A stretch of DNA of 64,000 nt, taken from the NCBI RefSeq assembly GCF_021354595.1, contig NZ_JADWYJ010000003.1:496001-560000 (forward strand). Direction: 5' to 3'. A program made the translations under genes and the position numbers. This DNA comes from Maribellus sp. CM-23. Its GTDB lineage: Bacteria > Bacteroidota > Bacteroidia > Bacteroidales > Prolixibacteraceae. This document shows, one piece after another, positions 55,988-64,000 of the stretch (position 1 is the first letter of the stretch; each line of letters starts with the position of its first letter). A model generated the notes under the pieces. That model made no database searches. It was not told the DNA's origin and worked only from the letters and a program-made list of their open reading frames with translations.

Positions 55988-56398
55988 CTAAAACTCCGAT
56001 AGTATTTTATCGATTGTAGTATTGATATCTTTCATATCGTTTTCGAAAGTTGTTCTGAAATTTTCCCAGTCTTCCTGCTTGATGTTTTTTATTTCATGCA
56101 TTCGCTTATTGATCGAAGCTTGCTTGACTTCAAATTCATCCAAAGCTGTATTCTGGGCATCGGTTAACTTTTCTCCATTTTTAATTTTGTCATTCAAATC
56201 TCTTACTTTCCCGTTAATATTTGCAAGTTCTTCGTTTGCTTTGGCAAGCAAATCGCAGTGAGCCTGGTGAAGTTCTTCACTTATCGTATTTTCAATTGCA
56301 TTCGACTGTTGATCGTTTTTCTTTTGGGAGTTGGTACTACAAGCCGAAAGTACGACGATACAAATCCCTGCGATAAAGATCCATTTTAGTTTTTTCAT
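55988..56398 (-). CDS. Small helical lipoprotein of unknown function
   Basis: 136 residues. Lipoprotein signal (VLSACSTN, Cys about 20), then a Q/N-rich linker and an all-helical, charged, coiled-coil-like domain (about 40-136). No family recognised. Monocistronic on the minus strand, between two plus-strand genes. Confidence 0.75.
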   Translation of the reverse strand: MKKLKWIFIAGICIVVLSACSTNSQKKNDQQSNAIENTISEELHQAHCDLLAKANEELANINGKVRDLNDKIKNGEKLTDAQNTALDEFEVKQASINKRMHEIKNIKQEDWENFRTTFENDMKDINTTIDKILSEF

Positions 56399-56617
56399 GG
56401 TTAATTGAATTTTAGTTGATTTTTATGTTAGCTATTACGTGCTTTTGCTGTGATGGTTGTGCTTTTTAATATGTTTTATAGTTAAGTTTTATAGCATTTT
56501 TTAATCAGTTTTAGGAAGTAGATCACCTTATCTTTTGGGAGTCTGGATTTGTCATATAGCACTTCATTTACTGATTGCAGTCAGCGCGGAAAAATAGCCG
56601 CTGGTGTTTTTAATTTG

Positions 56618-56625
56618 TATATTTG
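56618..56625 (+). promoter_or_regulatory. -7 promoter box of pepT
   Basis: TATATTTG, a full match to TAnnTTTG, 34 bp before the pepT ATG. No convincing -33 TTTG at 19-21 bp. Confidence 0.4.
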
Positions 56626-56659
56626 AAGCTTACAAAATTCAAGAAAAGATATTAGTGAT

Positions 56660-57883
56660 ATGGAAAAAGTAGTAGAACGATTTATCAACTATGCCCAACA
56701 ATATACCACCTCTGATCCGGAAAGTAACTCTTACCCAAGTACCAACCGTCAGCTTGATTTCATGAAAAAGTTGGTGGAAGAACTAAAAGGAATCGGTTTG
56801 GAAGAAGTGGAGATGGATCAATACGGTTATGTAACGGCTACCATTCCGGCCAATGGTGTGGATGATTGTCGTGTGGTGGGTTTTATCTCACATGTAGATA
56901 CCAGCCCTGATTTTGCCGGAGAAAATGTAAATCCGCAGATCATTGAGAAATACGATGGCTCGCCGGTGAAATTAAAGAACGGTGTGGTGATCGATCCCAA
57001 AGATTTTCCTGAAATCCTGAATTACAAGGGCCAGGACATTATAACTGCCGATGGAACCACCTTGCTGGGAGCTGACGACAAAGCTGGTGTGGCTGAAATT
57101 GTAACAGCTGCCGAAATCATCCGGAACACCAAAAGCTTTAAACACGGAAAGATCAGGATTGCGTTTACACCCGATGAAGAGATCGGAAAAGGAACCGACC
57201 ATTTCGATGTGAAAAAGTTTGGAGCCGACTTTGCCTACACCCTGGATGGTGGGGAAATTGGTGAGTTAGAGTTTGAGAACTTCAATGCGGCTGGTGCCAA
57301 AATAACCATCAGCGGACGGAGCGTGCATCCCGGAGCGGCTAAAAATAAAATGGTGAATGCCTTGCTGGTGGCACACAAACTTGTGGGCATGTTACCGCCT
57401 ACCCAGCGTCCGGAACATACCGAAAAATACGAAGGTTTCTTCCATTTACTGTCGTTGAACGGAAACGTGGAAAAAGCCGAATTACAGTATCTGATTCGTG
57501 ATCACAGCTCTGAGAAATTTGAGGAAAAGAAAAAACTGCTGAAAGAAGTGGTTCAGCTGATTAACCTTGAATACGGAAAAGAAGTGGTGGCAATGAAACT
57601 GGCCGACCAGTATTACAACATGCGCCAGAAAATTGAGCCGGTAATGCACGTGATCGACATTGCGAAAGAAGCAATGAAACTGGCCGATGTAGAACCCAAG
57701 ATTAAAGCCATTCGTGGTGGTACCGACGGGGCGCGTTTGTCGTACGATGGTTTGCCTTGTCCGAATGTATTTGCCGGCGGACACAATTTTCACGGGCCTT
57801 TTGAATTTGTTCCGGTCCCTTCGATGGTTAAAGCTGTGGAAGTGATTCTGAACATTGCACAATTGGTTGGAAAACACAAATAA
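56660..57883 (+). CDS. pepT: Peptidase T (tripeptide aminopeptidase)
   Basis: 407 residues, M20 family. Metal site: H78/D80 in SHVDTSPD, D140 in LLGADDKAG, catalytic/ligand E173-E174 in TPDEEIGKGTDHFD, and GGHNFHGPFEF near 373-383. The lid domain lies between about 205 and 315. A cytoplasmic zinc enzyme that removes the N-terminal residue of tripeptides. tilS begins 17 bp after its stop, so the two may be cotranscribed. Confidence 0.96.
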   Translation: MEKVVERFINYAQQYTTSDPESNSYPSTNRQLDFMKKLVEELKGIGLEEVEMDQYGYVTATIPANGVDDCRVVGFISHVDTSPDFAGENVNPQIIEKYDGSPVKLKNGVVIDPKDFPEILNYKGQDIITADGTTLLGADDKAGVAEIVTAAEIIRNTKSFKHGKIRIAFTPDEEIGKGTDHFDVKKFGADFAYTLDGGEIGELEFENFNAAGAKITISGRSVHPGAAKNKMVNALLVAHKLVGMLPPTQRPEHTEKYEGFFHLLSLNGNVEKAELQYLIRDHSSEKFEEKKKLLKEVVQLINLEYGKEVVAMKLADQYYNMRQKIEPVMHVIDIAKEAMKLADVEPKIKAIRGGTDGARLSYDGLPCPNVFAGGHNFHGPFEFVPVPSMVKAVEVILNIAQLVGKHK

Positions 57884-57899
57884 GAAAAATAGATACGCA

Positions 57900-59219
57900 G
57901 TGCTAAAAAACTTTATTCAAAATATTAACGAGAAAGAACTGATTGTTTCAGGCGAGCGTGTGCTGCTGGCTGTTAGTGGCGGTATTGATAGCATGGTACT
58001 TTTGCACCTGTTTGAACAATCGGGTTTTGAATACGGAGTGGCGCACTGCAACTTTCAGCTGCGTGGTGACGAGTCGGACGGCGACGAACGCTTTGTAAGG
58101 GAATACGTGCAAATGCACGGAATTCCCTCGTTTTTCAAAGCCTTCGACACGGAGGAATATGCCCGGATCAGTGGTATTTCCATTGAAATGGCTGCCCGCG
58201 AGTTGCGTTATGCTTTTTTTGAACGAATCCGGCGGGAGAACAACTACGACAGAATTGTAACCGCCCATCACCAGGACGACCTGATTGAGACTTTTTTCCT
58301 GAACCTGTCGCGAAAAACGGGTATAAAAGGGTTGACCGGCATCAAGGAAAAGTCGGGTTACCTGATTCGCCCCCTCTTGCTGGCCGGAAGGGAAGAGATT
58401 GAACAATATGCTGCTCAAAATTACCTCGATTACCGCGAAGACTCCACCAACAACGAAGTGGTATACCAGCGCAACTTTTTGCGGCATAAAATTCTTCCTT
58501 TGTTTAACGAGTTGAATCCCGCTTTCAAAAAAAACCTGCTGGCCAGTATCGACAACCTGCGCGATGCCGAACAGGTGTACACTTCGGTGCTAAGCCGCGA
58601 TAAGAAGGAAGTGGTGGAAGAAACAAACGATGAACTCCGGATCGACATTGAAAAGCTCCGCACCACAGAGTTTCCTCCCTTACTATTGTTGGAGGTGCTT
58701 TCTCCTTTGCATTTTAATCCGTCGGTGATTGATGAGGTGTTTCAAAGCCTGGAGGCCGAACCCGGCAAGCAGTTTTTTTCACCCACACACCGTTTGGTAA
58801 AAGACCGTGCGTTTTTGTTTGTTGCGCCCATTAAAGAGCCGGGCGAACAGCTTTTCTACATTGAGGAGGCCGATATGGAGTTGTTTGAACCTGTTCAGCT
58901 AAGTATTGAAAAAACAGCAGCGGCTGGTTTTAAGATCGTGAAATCTTCCGATGTGGCCTGTGTCGATCTGGATACGATCCAGTTTCCACTGCTGATACGG
59001 AAATGGAAACAGGGAGACTATTTTCAGCCGCTGGGAATGCAGGGCATGAAAAAGGTAAGCGACTTTTTTATCGATCAAAAAATTCCTTTACACGAAAAGG
59101 AAAACACCTGGTTGCTGTGCAGCGGGAAAAGAATTGTTTGGATCATGGGCCACCGCCTCGACGACCGCTTTAAGGTGACAAATAAAACTCAAAAGGTTCT
59201 GGTATTAAAAATGGACTAA
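57900..59219 (+). CDS. tilS: tRNA(Ile)-lysidine synthetase
   Basis: 439 residues from GTG 57900 (MLKNFIQNINEKEL). An in-frame TTG at 57855 lies inside pepT and adds a non-family N-terminus, so GTG is preferred; no ATG is available before the PP-loop. PP-loop LAVSGGIDS at 23-31; HCNFQLRGDESDGDE and TAHHQDDLIETFFLN as further signatures; a C-terminal domain (about 360-439, RKWKQGDYFQPLGM). Adds lysine to C34 of the AUA-reading tRNA-Ile; essential in nearly all bacteria. Confidence 0.95.
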   Translation: MLKNFIQNINEKELIVSGERVLLAVSGGIDSMVLLHLFEQSGFEYGVAHCNFQLRGDESDGDERFVREYVQMHGIPSFFKAFDTEEYARISGISIEMAARELRYAFFERIRRENNYDRIVTAHHQDDLIETFFLNLSRKTGIKGLTGIKEKSGYLIRPLLLAGREEIEQYAAQNYLDYREDSTNNEVVYQRNFLRHKILPLFNELNPAFKKNLLASIDNLRDAEQVYTSVLSRDKKEVVEETNDELRIDIEKLRTTEFPPLLLLEVLSPLHFNPSVIDEVFQSLEAEPGKQFFSPTHRLVKDRAFLFVAPIKEPGEQLFYIEEADMELFEPVQLSIEKTAAAGFKIVKSSDVACVDLDTIQFPLLIRKWKQGDYFQPLGMQGMKKVSDFFIDQKIPLHEKENTWLLCSGKRIVWIMGHRLDDRFKVTNKTQKVLVLKMD

Positions 59220-59369
59220 ATCAATTCCAGTCGGGTCGCAGGCAAATCTGCATTTGAAATATAATCGAATTTTTTTAGAATGTTTTTGAGAATCACATCG
59301 TTTGAGGGTGGATTGCCATTCATCATTAAGGTTGTATTATTGCTACTGTTTGGAACTTATCTTTTAGGC

Positions 59370-59412
59370 AAAAAACAAGGGGATATTGTATGTAAATTAC
59401 AAAATCCCCTTG
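59370..59412 (-). terminator. Hairpin downstream of the anchored secreted protein gene
   Basis: CAAGGGGAT (59376-59384) and ATCCCCTTG (59404-59412) with a T-run on the minus strand side; 22 bp past the stop at 59434. Confidence 0.7.
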
Positions 59413-59433
59413 CTCAACGATCTTAAATTATGT

Positions 59434-60126
59434 CTAATTTTTCAATAAAAAACGTTTTGAACGGATTACAATTAAACTTCCAATAAGGAAGAATACAGCC
59501 AATATTGCCCAAATATTTACAGGCACAACCATAGGATTTAAAGAAGATGCATCTAAGGTAATTAAGCTACCTCCTCCGGCTCCGTTATGACTTATTTGTA
59601 ACCATGTAAAGGGGCTTGTGGATGTTATGGTTATCTTGGCACCTACATCAGCAGAAGTGAAACTAATTGTATTACCCACGACATTATATGAACAGCCATT
59701 TGCTACAGATATTGATGGAGTCCCATCACTTGTGGTAACTGTAAATACTTCTCCGGCGTTAGATGCGGTAATATTATAAACAATGTTGTTTACCGGTGCC
59801 GAGAAAGTATTTGTAATACTACCTGATGAACCGGAACCAATCCATATAGAGGCTACTTTAGTGGTAACTCCACATGAGTTCCAGGCTGTACTGTAAGCAC
59901 TAACACTGCCAGATGTTGTTAAGCTTACTGTAATTCCATTTAACGTGAACGGAAAATCGCTGGCTCCCTTTTCCAAAGGATCTACTGCGGTTGCTTGTGC
60001 AGACTTAAGCTCATTCGTTAGCAATGAAGGCGAATCAACAGGAGAATCCTGAGATTTGGCTGTTACTATACTGAATAGAAGAATAGATGTGAACAGGGTA
60101 AATCGAAAAGTAAATTTGTGTCCCAT
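59434..60126 (-). CDS. Secreted protein with C-terminal membrane anchor
   Basis: 230 residues from ATG 60126 (MGHKFTFRFT). Signal peptide to about 26 (VTAKSQ); one Ig-like/beta domain (about 50-195); then a VPVNIWAI motif, a hydrophobic helix and a basic end (RSKRFLLKN). This motif-helix-basic tail is the layout of exosortase/CTERM-type sorting signals; whether it is cleaved or simply anchored is unknown. Unlike the other secreted proteins in the window it has no T9SS domain. No family recognised for the main domain. Confidence 0.7.
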   Translation of the reverse strand: MGHKFTFRFTLFTSILLFSIVTAKSQDSPVDSPSLLTNELKSAQATAVDPLEKGASDFPFTLNGITVSLTTSGSVSAYSTAWNSCGVTTKVASIWIGSGSSGSITNTFSAPVNNIVYNITASNAGEVFTVTTSDGTPSISVANGCSYNVVGNTISFTSADVGAKITITSTSPFTWLQISHNGAGGGSLITLDASSLNPMVVPVNIWAILAVFFLIGSLIVIRSKRFLLKN

Positions 60127-60369
60127 TGTTTTGTTATGAATTAAACTTAGGTGAATTGATAAAAAAAGATAAGACAATATTTTTTAAATGGCTAGTCAGG
60201 ATCATGTGCATAACAAAAAAACGTCATAATCTTATTGTGCGAAAATTATCAATAGTACTGTTGCCCTGCTGTTTGGATAACATTTGGAAAATGTGAAAAA
60301 CATGAAAAACTTTAGCTAACACCCTTGTTGATGACAGGTACAATGCCGGGCATGTAAACAATGATTACG

Positions 60370-61005
60370 TTACGAGCGCTCTGACCCCTCATTTTCATCC
60401 ACGATAATCAACGGTAGCGACCATTTGTAGTAAACCGCGAGGATACGCAGTACAATGATCATCAAAACCGGAATAAGTTGAACCAGGATAAAATCGAAGC
60501 CCATTTTCCGTAGCAATAAATAGCAAATACCTCCCAGTACGGTTACGGTTGCATAAATTTCTTTTCTGAAAATAACAGGTACTTCGTTGGCAAAAATATC
60601 GCGGATAACCCCACCAAACGAACCGGTGATGGTACCGAGGATAATACAACTAACATCACTAAAGCCATGTTGTAGCGCAATTTCCACCCCGGCGATGGTA
60701 AAAAGTCCGAGGCCCGCACTGTCGAAAAGCATAATGGTTTTTCGCAGGTACGACAGTTTTTTCCGAAAGAGGATGGCAAAGATGGTGCCGGCTACAATCA
60801 CATACAGGTATTCGAGTTCTACCAACCAAAAAGCAGTACGTTTTTCAATCAGCATATCGCGGATGGTACCACCGCCCACCGAAGTAACAAAGGCCAGAAT
60901 CAGAATGCCAAACGGGTCAAGTTTCTTTTTCATGGCAGTTAGCGATCCCGAAATAGCAAAAGCAAAGGTTCCGGCAATGTTTATGTACTGAAGCAGTGTT
61001 TCCAT
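60370..61005 (-). CDS. TRIC-family cation channel / UPF0126 membrane protein (YicG-like)
   Basis: 211 residues from ATG 61005 (METLLQYINI). Two homologous halves of three helices each, with GGGTIRDML in the first and GSFGGVIRDIF in the second, the hallmark of the UPF0126/TRIC family. A seventh helix follows and a short acidic tail. Bacterial TRIC relatives form trimeric K+ or cation channels in the inner membrane. The physiological role here is unknown. Confidence 0.9.
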   Translation of the reverse strand: METLLQYINIAGTFAFAISGSLTAMKKKLDPFGILILAFVTSVGGGTIRDMLIEKRTAFWLVELEYLYVIVAGTIFAILFRKKLSYLRKTIMLFDSAGLGLFTIAGVEIALQHGFSDVSCIILGTITGSFGGVIRDIFANEVPVIFRKEIYATVTVLGGICYLLLRKMGFDFILVQLIPVLMIIVLRILAVYYKWSLPLIIVDENEGSERS

Positions 61006-61341
61006 ATTTTCAACTATTCCATCATTTTTATCGGTACAATACTTCGTGTAAGTTACCGCGACAGACCTAAAAATCCAAAAAACGGCGAGCGGCAAAAATA
61101 ATGCTTATTCCATACAATTTTCACCCTGGTGATTTTTCCAGTTTAAAGCAGGAAAATCATAACCATCAATTGACCTTACTTTCTTGCCAAGGAAGGAGAG
61201 AGGCTAAAAACTACGTCTTGTTATAGAGGAATGGAACTTTGTATATGACTTGAGGGTAGGTGGGGTAGGAAAAGAATAATGGAGAGAGTGCCTGACCTTC
61301 GTTAAGCGACGAAAGTCAGGCACAAATAACCGTTCAATCAA
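61006..61341. other. Intergenic stretch with a 15-bp inverted repeat
   Basis: An inverted repeat with arms 61288-61302 and 61309-61323 (GTGCCTGAC / GTCAGGCAC cores; one mismatch that becomes a G.U pair on the minus strand) lies 18 bp past the sialate esterase stop. It lacks a T-run, so it may be a weak terminator. The rest holds nothing recognised. Confidence 0.45.
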
Positions 61342-62811
61342 CTATTTTGATGTTTCTTGCACTTCGGCTTTGGTGGCATCTGTCCAGTTGTCGGTACGGA
61401 ACGAAGAGGCTGGTAGCATATTGGTATCGAACAAGGTGCCAACAAGCCAGTTACTCCAGCCGTAACGTACTTCAACCGGGTTAGGTACCTGGTCGCTGGA
61501 TACCAGCACGTCTTTCCTGTTCACAATTTTGGCTTGGGCCGGATAGAACACTTTGTCGGGACCCGCAATTTCAAAGCCCACTAATTGGCTGGGGGTAAAC
61601 AGCCCCATTTCAGCATGTTTAAAATGAAGCAGCACACCGCCGTCTTTTTCTTCTTTCGTGTCGTAAGCAGGTCCTGCACAATCAACGCTTTCGTAACCAT
61701 AAGTCTGGTTTAACGCGAAGTAGAGCAAGCGTTCGGCCACCTCTGTTTTTTGGGGAGGGTGAATGCTATATTCTTTGCCAATATCGAGTGTGATTGCCAT
61801 TCCTGAGTTAGGGATTAGGTCTGCAGATTTTAACTGCGCTTCGCGTATGAATGCGGAGTTTGCATTGGTTTCAAACGCTTTGTGATCGTTGTACCAATAA
61901 GGTGCAATCTGAACATAGTAGAACGGGAAATCGCCAATTCCCCAGCGAGTACGCCAGTCTTTCACCATGGCAGGGAAAAGTTCGGTATATTTCTCGGGTT
62001 CCATACGATTCGATTCACCCTGGTACCACAAAGCTCCTTTAATGGTGTAAGGAATCAAGGGGTGAATCATGGCGTTGTACAGGGCGGTGGGAATATGATT
62101 GGTTGATTTAGTAATATCTACCTGCTCTAGGTCAACTTCCTGGTATTTGCTGATCATTTCCTTACTGATCCAGGCCTGAACAGAGCTACCTCCCCACGAG
62201 GTATGGATCATACCCACCGGAACATTCAGTATCTCCTGAAGTTGTTTTCCAAAGAAGTAAGCAATGGCGCTGAAATCCCGAACATTGCCTGCATGGGCTT
62301 GTTCCCATCCGGTGTATTCTTCAAGATCGGAGAGAGGACTCTTTGAGCCTTTACGAGTGGCTGTAAATAGTCGTAAGTTAGGATTTTCTGCATGCATAAT
62401 GGCTTTGTTTGCCTCAAAGGTTGGTTCGCCTGGATAGCCGTTGAGCGGCTGTTGCATGTTCGATTGTCCCGAGCAAAGCCAAACCTCCCCAAAGAGAACA
62501 TTGTCGAGGGTGATGTTGGTATCCGAACTGCTTATTTTAATCACCTGGGGATCGGTTGAATCGTTGGTTTTTACTTCAATTTTCCAATTCCCTTCTTTAT
62601 CGGCTGTTACTTGTAGCGGAGTTGTTAACCAGCTTGCATCTATACTCAGGTGTTGGTTGGCATCGGCCCAGCCCCACAATATCACGGTTGTATTGCGTTG
62701 CAATACCATGTTCGACGATACAATAGCCGGAAGCTTAACCTTGGCAGTTGCTGCCTGAAAAAACAGCACAGAGAATAAAACGGTTAAGGCTAGTTGGGTA
62801 ATTTTTTTCAT
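61342..62811 (-). CDS. Sialate O-acetylesterase-like carbohydrate esterase
   Basis: 489 residues. Signal peptide (about 1-23); then the SGNH-type sialate O-acetylesterase fold, with the catalytic serine in LCSGQSNMQ (S114), HTSWGGSSVQAWIS near 208-221 and GALWYQGESNR near 259-269. The C-terminal domain is beta-rich. Family members remove acetyl groups from sialic acids or plant glycans in the periplasm. Its place beside a T9SS cargo gene suggests glycan use, but no SusC/D pair is in view. Confidence 0.88.
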   Translation of the reverse strand: MKKITQLALTVLFSVLFFQAATAKVKLPAIVSSNMVLQRNTTVILWGWADANQHLSIDASWLTTPLQVTADKEGNWKIEVKTNDSTDPQVIKISSSDTNITLDNVLFGEVWLCSGQSNMQQPLNGYPGEPTFEANKAIMHAENPNLRLFTATRKGSKSPLSDLEEYTGWEQAHAGNVRDFSAIAYFFGKQLQEILNVPVGMIHTSWGGSSVQAWISKEMISKYQEVDLEQVDITKSTNHIPTALYNAMIHPLIPYTIKGALWYQGESNRMEPEKYTELFPAMVKDWRTRWGIGDFPFYYVQIAPYWYNDHKAFETNANSAFIREAQLKSADLIPNSGMAITLDIGKEYSIHPPQKTEVAERLLYFALNQTYGYESVDCAGPAYDTKEEKDGGVLLHFKHAEMGLFTPSQLVGFEIAGPDKVFYPAQAKIVNRKDVLVSSDQVPNPVEVRYGWSNWLVGTLFDTNMLPASSFRTDNWTDATKAEVQETSK

Positions 62812-62994
62812 TCTTATTTAATGTTAAAGTTTTTAATTCAGGCCTTTAAGATCGTATATAAAATGCAATACTGCAAAACATAATAATAGATTGTTGAAAA
62901 GTAAGAGCTTGTTATCGCTCGCATTTGGGTGAGATTGAAAAATGCACACAGTTTTGATATCCCTTGTACTTGCGAGGGGAGTTCATTAATACTA

Positions 62995-63026
62995 CAAAAA
63001 AGCCGTCGAGAATTTCCCGACGGCTT
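62995..63026 (-). terminator. Terminator of the right-edge T9SS cargo gene
   Basis: AGCCGTCG/CGACGGCT arms (63001-63008 and 63018-63025), with six T following on the minus strand. It lies 24 bp past the stop at 63050. Confidence 0.88.
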
Positions 63027-63049
63027 CATGAAAAGGTTCGATCTGAGGA

Positions 63050-64000
63050 CTATAGTTTAACAAATGTTTTACTAATGCTTTTGTTAGCTGAAATAATCTG
63101 GATGTGATATGTTCCTGACTTCAGCGCTGTCACGTTGTAATCAAAAACGTCACTGGTTAAAGTATCCAGTTCCTGACTATAAACAATTGATCCCTGGCTA
63201 TTGAAAACTCGGATCAACTGTTTTTGCTCGACAGTGCCTAAGCCACTAATATGGATTAGTTCTCTTGCCGGATTTGGGTAAACATTTACTTCCGTATTTT
63301 CATCCAAATCGTCAAGGCCGGTTACAGTATTACCTGATTTTAATACTTCCACTTTAATTTCGTGTAAGATGATGTTATTTCCGCCATCTTTAGTGGCAAT
63401 ATTAACTGTGAATTCGCCTTCCACATTTTCGTCGGGATTCATTTCCAGCACGATATCGTTTCCGTTCAACGATGCTGAAATAAAGTTAGGACCATCTGCT
63501 ACATAGCTCTCCAATACGTCCCCTGATTTGGTTGAAGCAACATCGAATGATTCAGTAAAATCAGTTCCGGCTTCAATTACCATAGCGTTTGGATTCCATA
63601 CATTCGGTACCCAGGTTTGTTTGCCAGGTTTTGTTGAAACAATAAAACCGGTTTCTGCTGTTTTGCCATAAATGTCGGTGGCCGTAATGTGTAACATGGT
63701 TTCCATGTGTTTTTCAACCGGAACAATAATCGCTTCCGGTCCCATGGTGAAAATTTCAACTACGCCATTGGTTTCAGTATAAATGGTGTAGGTCAGCGTA
63801 TCGTTGTCCGGGTCAGCAAATAACTCACCAAAGTTAAAACGGTACTCGTAGTTAATGTGTAGTGTCTGCGTGCTTAAGTCGGTTACTACTTCAGGTGCAC
63901 GGTTTGTGTTAACGACGGTTAGCTTACAGGAATATTCCTTGCTCGCGCCGTAAGTGTCAGTTACCCGGTAACCAAGTATATAATCACCTGAAGTGAAATA
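63050..64000 (-). CDS. T9SS cargo protein with Ig/cadherin-like domains (5' partial)
   Basis: The frame stays open through 64000, so at least 316 C-terminal residues are present and the start is outside the window; an internal Met at 63745 is not the start. The visible part reads as a cadherin/Ig-like module with RAPEV and FADPDNDTLTY motifs, then further beta domains, and a type A T9SS sorting domain (last ~80 residues, VNVYPNPARELIHISG). Probably a surface or secreted multi-domain protein, possibly a glycan-active enzyme; the catalytic part, if any, is not seen. Confidence 0.85.
   Translation of the reverse strand, partial: YFTSGDYILGYRVTDTYGASKEYSCKLTVVNTNRAPEVVTDLSTQTLHINYEYRFNFGELFADPDNDTLTYTIYTETNGVVEIFTMGPEAIIVPVEKHMETMLHITATDIYGKTAETGFIVSTKPGKQTWVPNVWNPNAMVIEAGTDFTESFDVASTKSGDVLESYVADGPNFISASLNGNDIVLEMNPDENVEGEFTVNIATKDGGNNIILHEIKVEVLKSGNTVTGLDDLDENTEVNVYPNPARELIHISGLGTVEQKQLIRVFNSQGSIVYSQELDTLTSDVFDYNVTALKSGTYHIQIISANKSISKTFVKL

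Overview
The window is chromosomal DNA of a Bacteroidota bacterium, most likely a marine or anaerobic Bacteroidales/Marinilabiliales relative (the finer placement is inference). The evidence is: secreted proteins ending in type IX secretion (T9SS) sorting domains; a Rho factor with a large Q/N-rich insertion; -7 promoter boxes of the TAnnTTTG type with little Shine-Dalgarno signal; a FadL/OMPP1 protein; a Ptb-Buk pair; and a FucP plus DUF718 mutarotase pair. No rRNA, tRNA, CRISPR array, transposase or intact prophage was seen.

Layout. 1-3186 holds the end of an alpha-2-macroglobulin gene followed by pbpC. 3307-5010 holds ribBA and a small membrane protein. 5175-10650 is a four-gene efflux operon (adaptor, MacB-like permease without ATPase, TolC, second adaptor) ending in a strong hairpin. 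10736-12945 (minus) is an ECF sigma factor, a membrane anti-sigma-like protein and a secreted DUF4097-like protein. 13265-16962 (minus) is a secreted unknown, rho and a methyltransferase. 17018-26935 (minus) has a lipoprotein and two giant secreted repeat proteins with T9SS tails. 27404-30325 (minus) is a large FAD/Fe-S oxidase. 30918-31809 is a two-piece LysO exporter.

31817-40312 (minus) is an acetate and acetylation block: lipoprotein, Sir2 deacylase, a Pat-like acyl-CoA-ligase/GNAT fusion, an OFA-family transporter and Acs. Ptb-Buk (40936-42928) diverges from it. Together these genes could take up acetate or other short acids, activate them, and switch Acs by reversible lysine acetylation.

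43321-46343 encodes a membrane-dipeptidase-like enzyme, a GTA-type holin and a leaderless amidase, which resembles a lysis cassette without a phage. Two small genes converge on it. 47426-50298 is mannose-1-phosphate guanylyltransferase, FucP and a sugar mutarotase. 50548-53536 (minus) has a FadL-like porin and an aromatic- and Ser/Arg-rich lipoprotein. 53634-59219 carries proS, an unknown gene, a small minus-strand lipoprotein, pepT and tilS. 59434-64000 (minus) has a secreted protein with a C-terminal membrane anchor, a TRIC-type channel, a sialate O-acetylesterase, and a T9SS cargo protein that runs off the right edge.

The most interesting items are the phage-less lysis cassette, the acetylation block, the ATPase-less efflux operon with two adaptors, an 18/20 motif lying exactly 44 bp upstream of two distant genes, a roughly 140-bp intergenic palindrome, and an ECF sigma gene with no ATG start.
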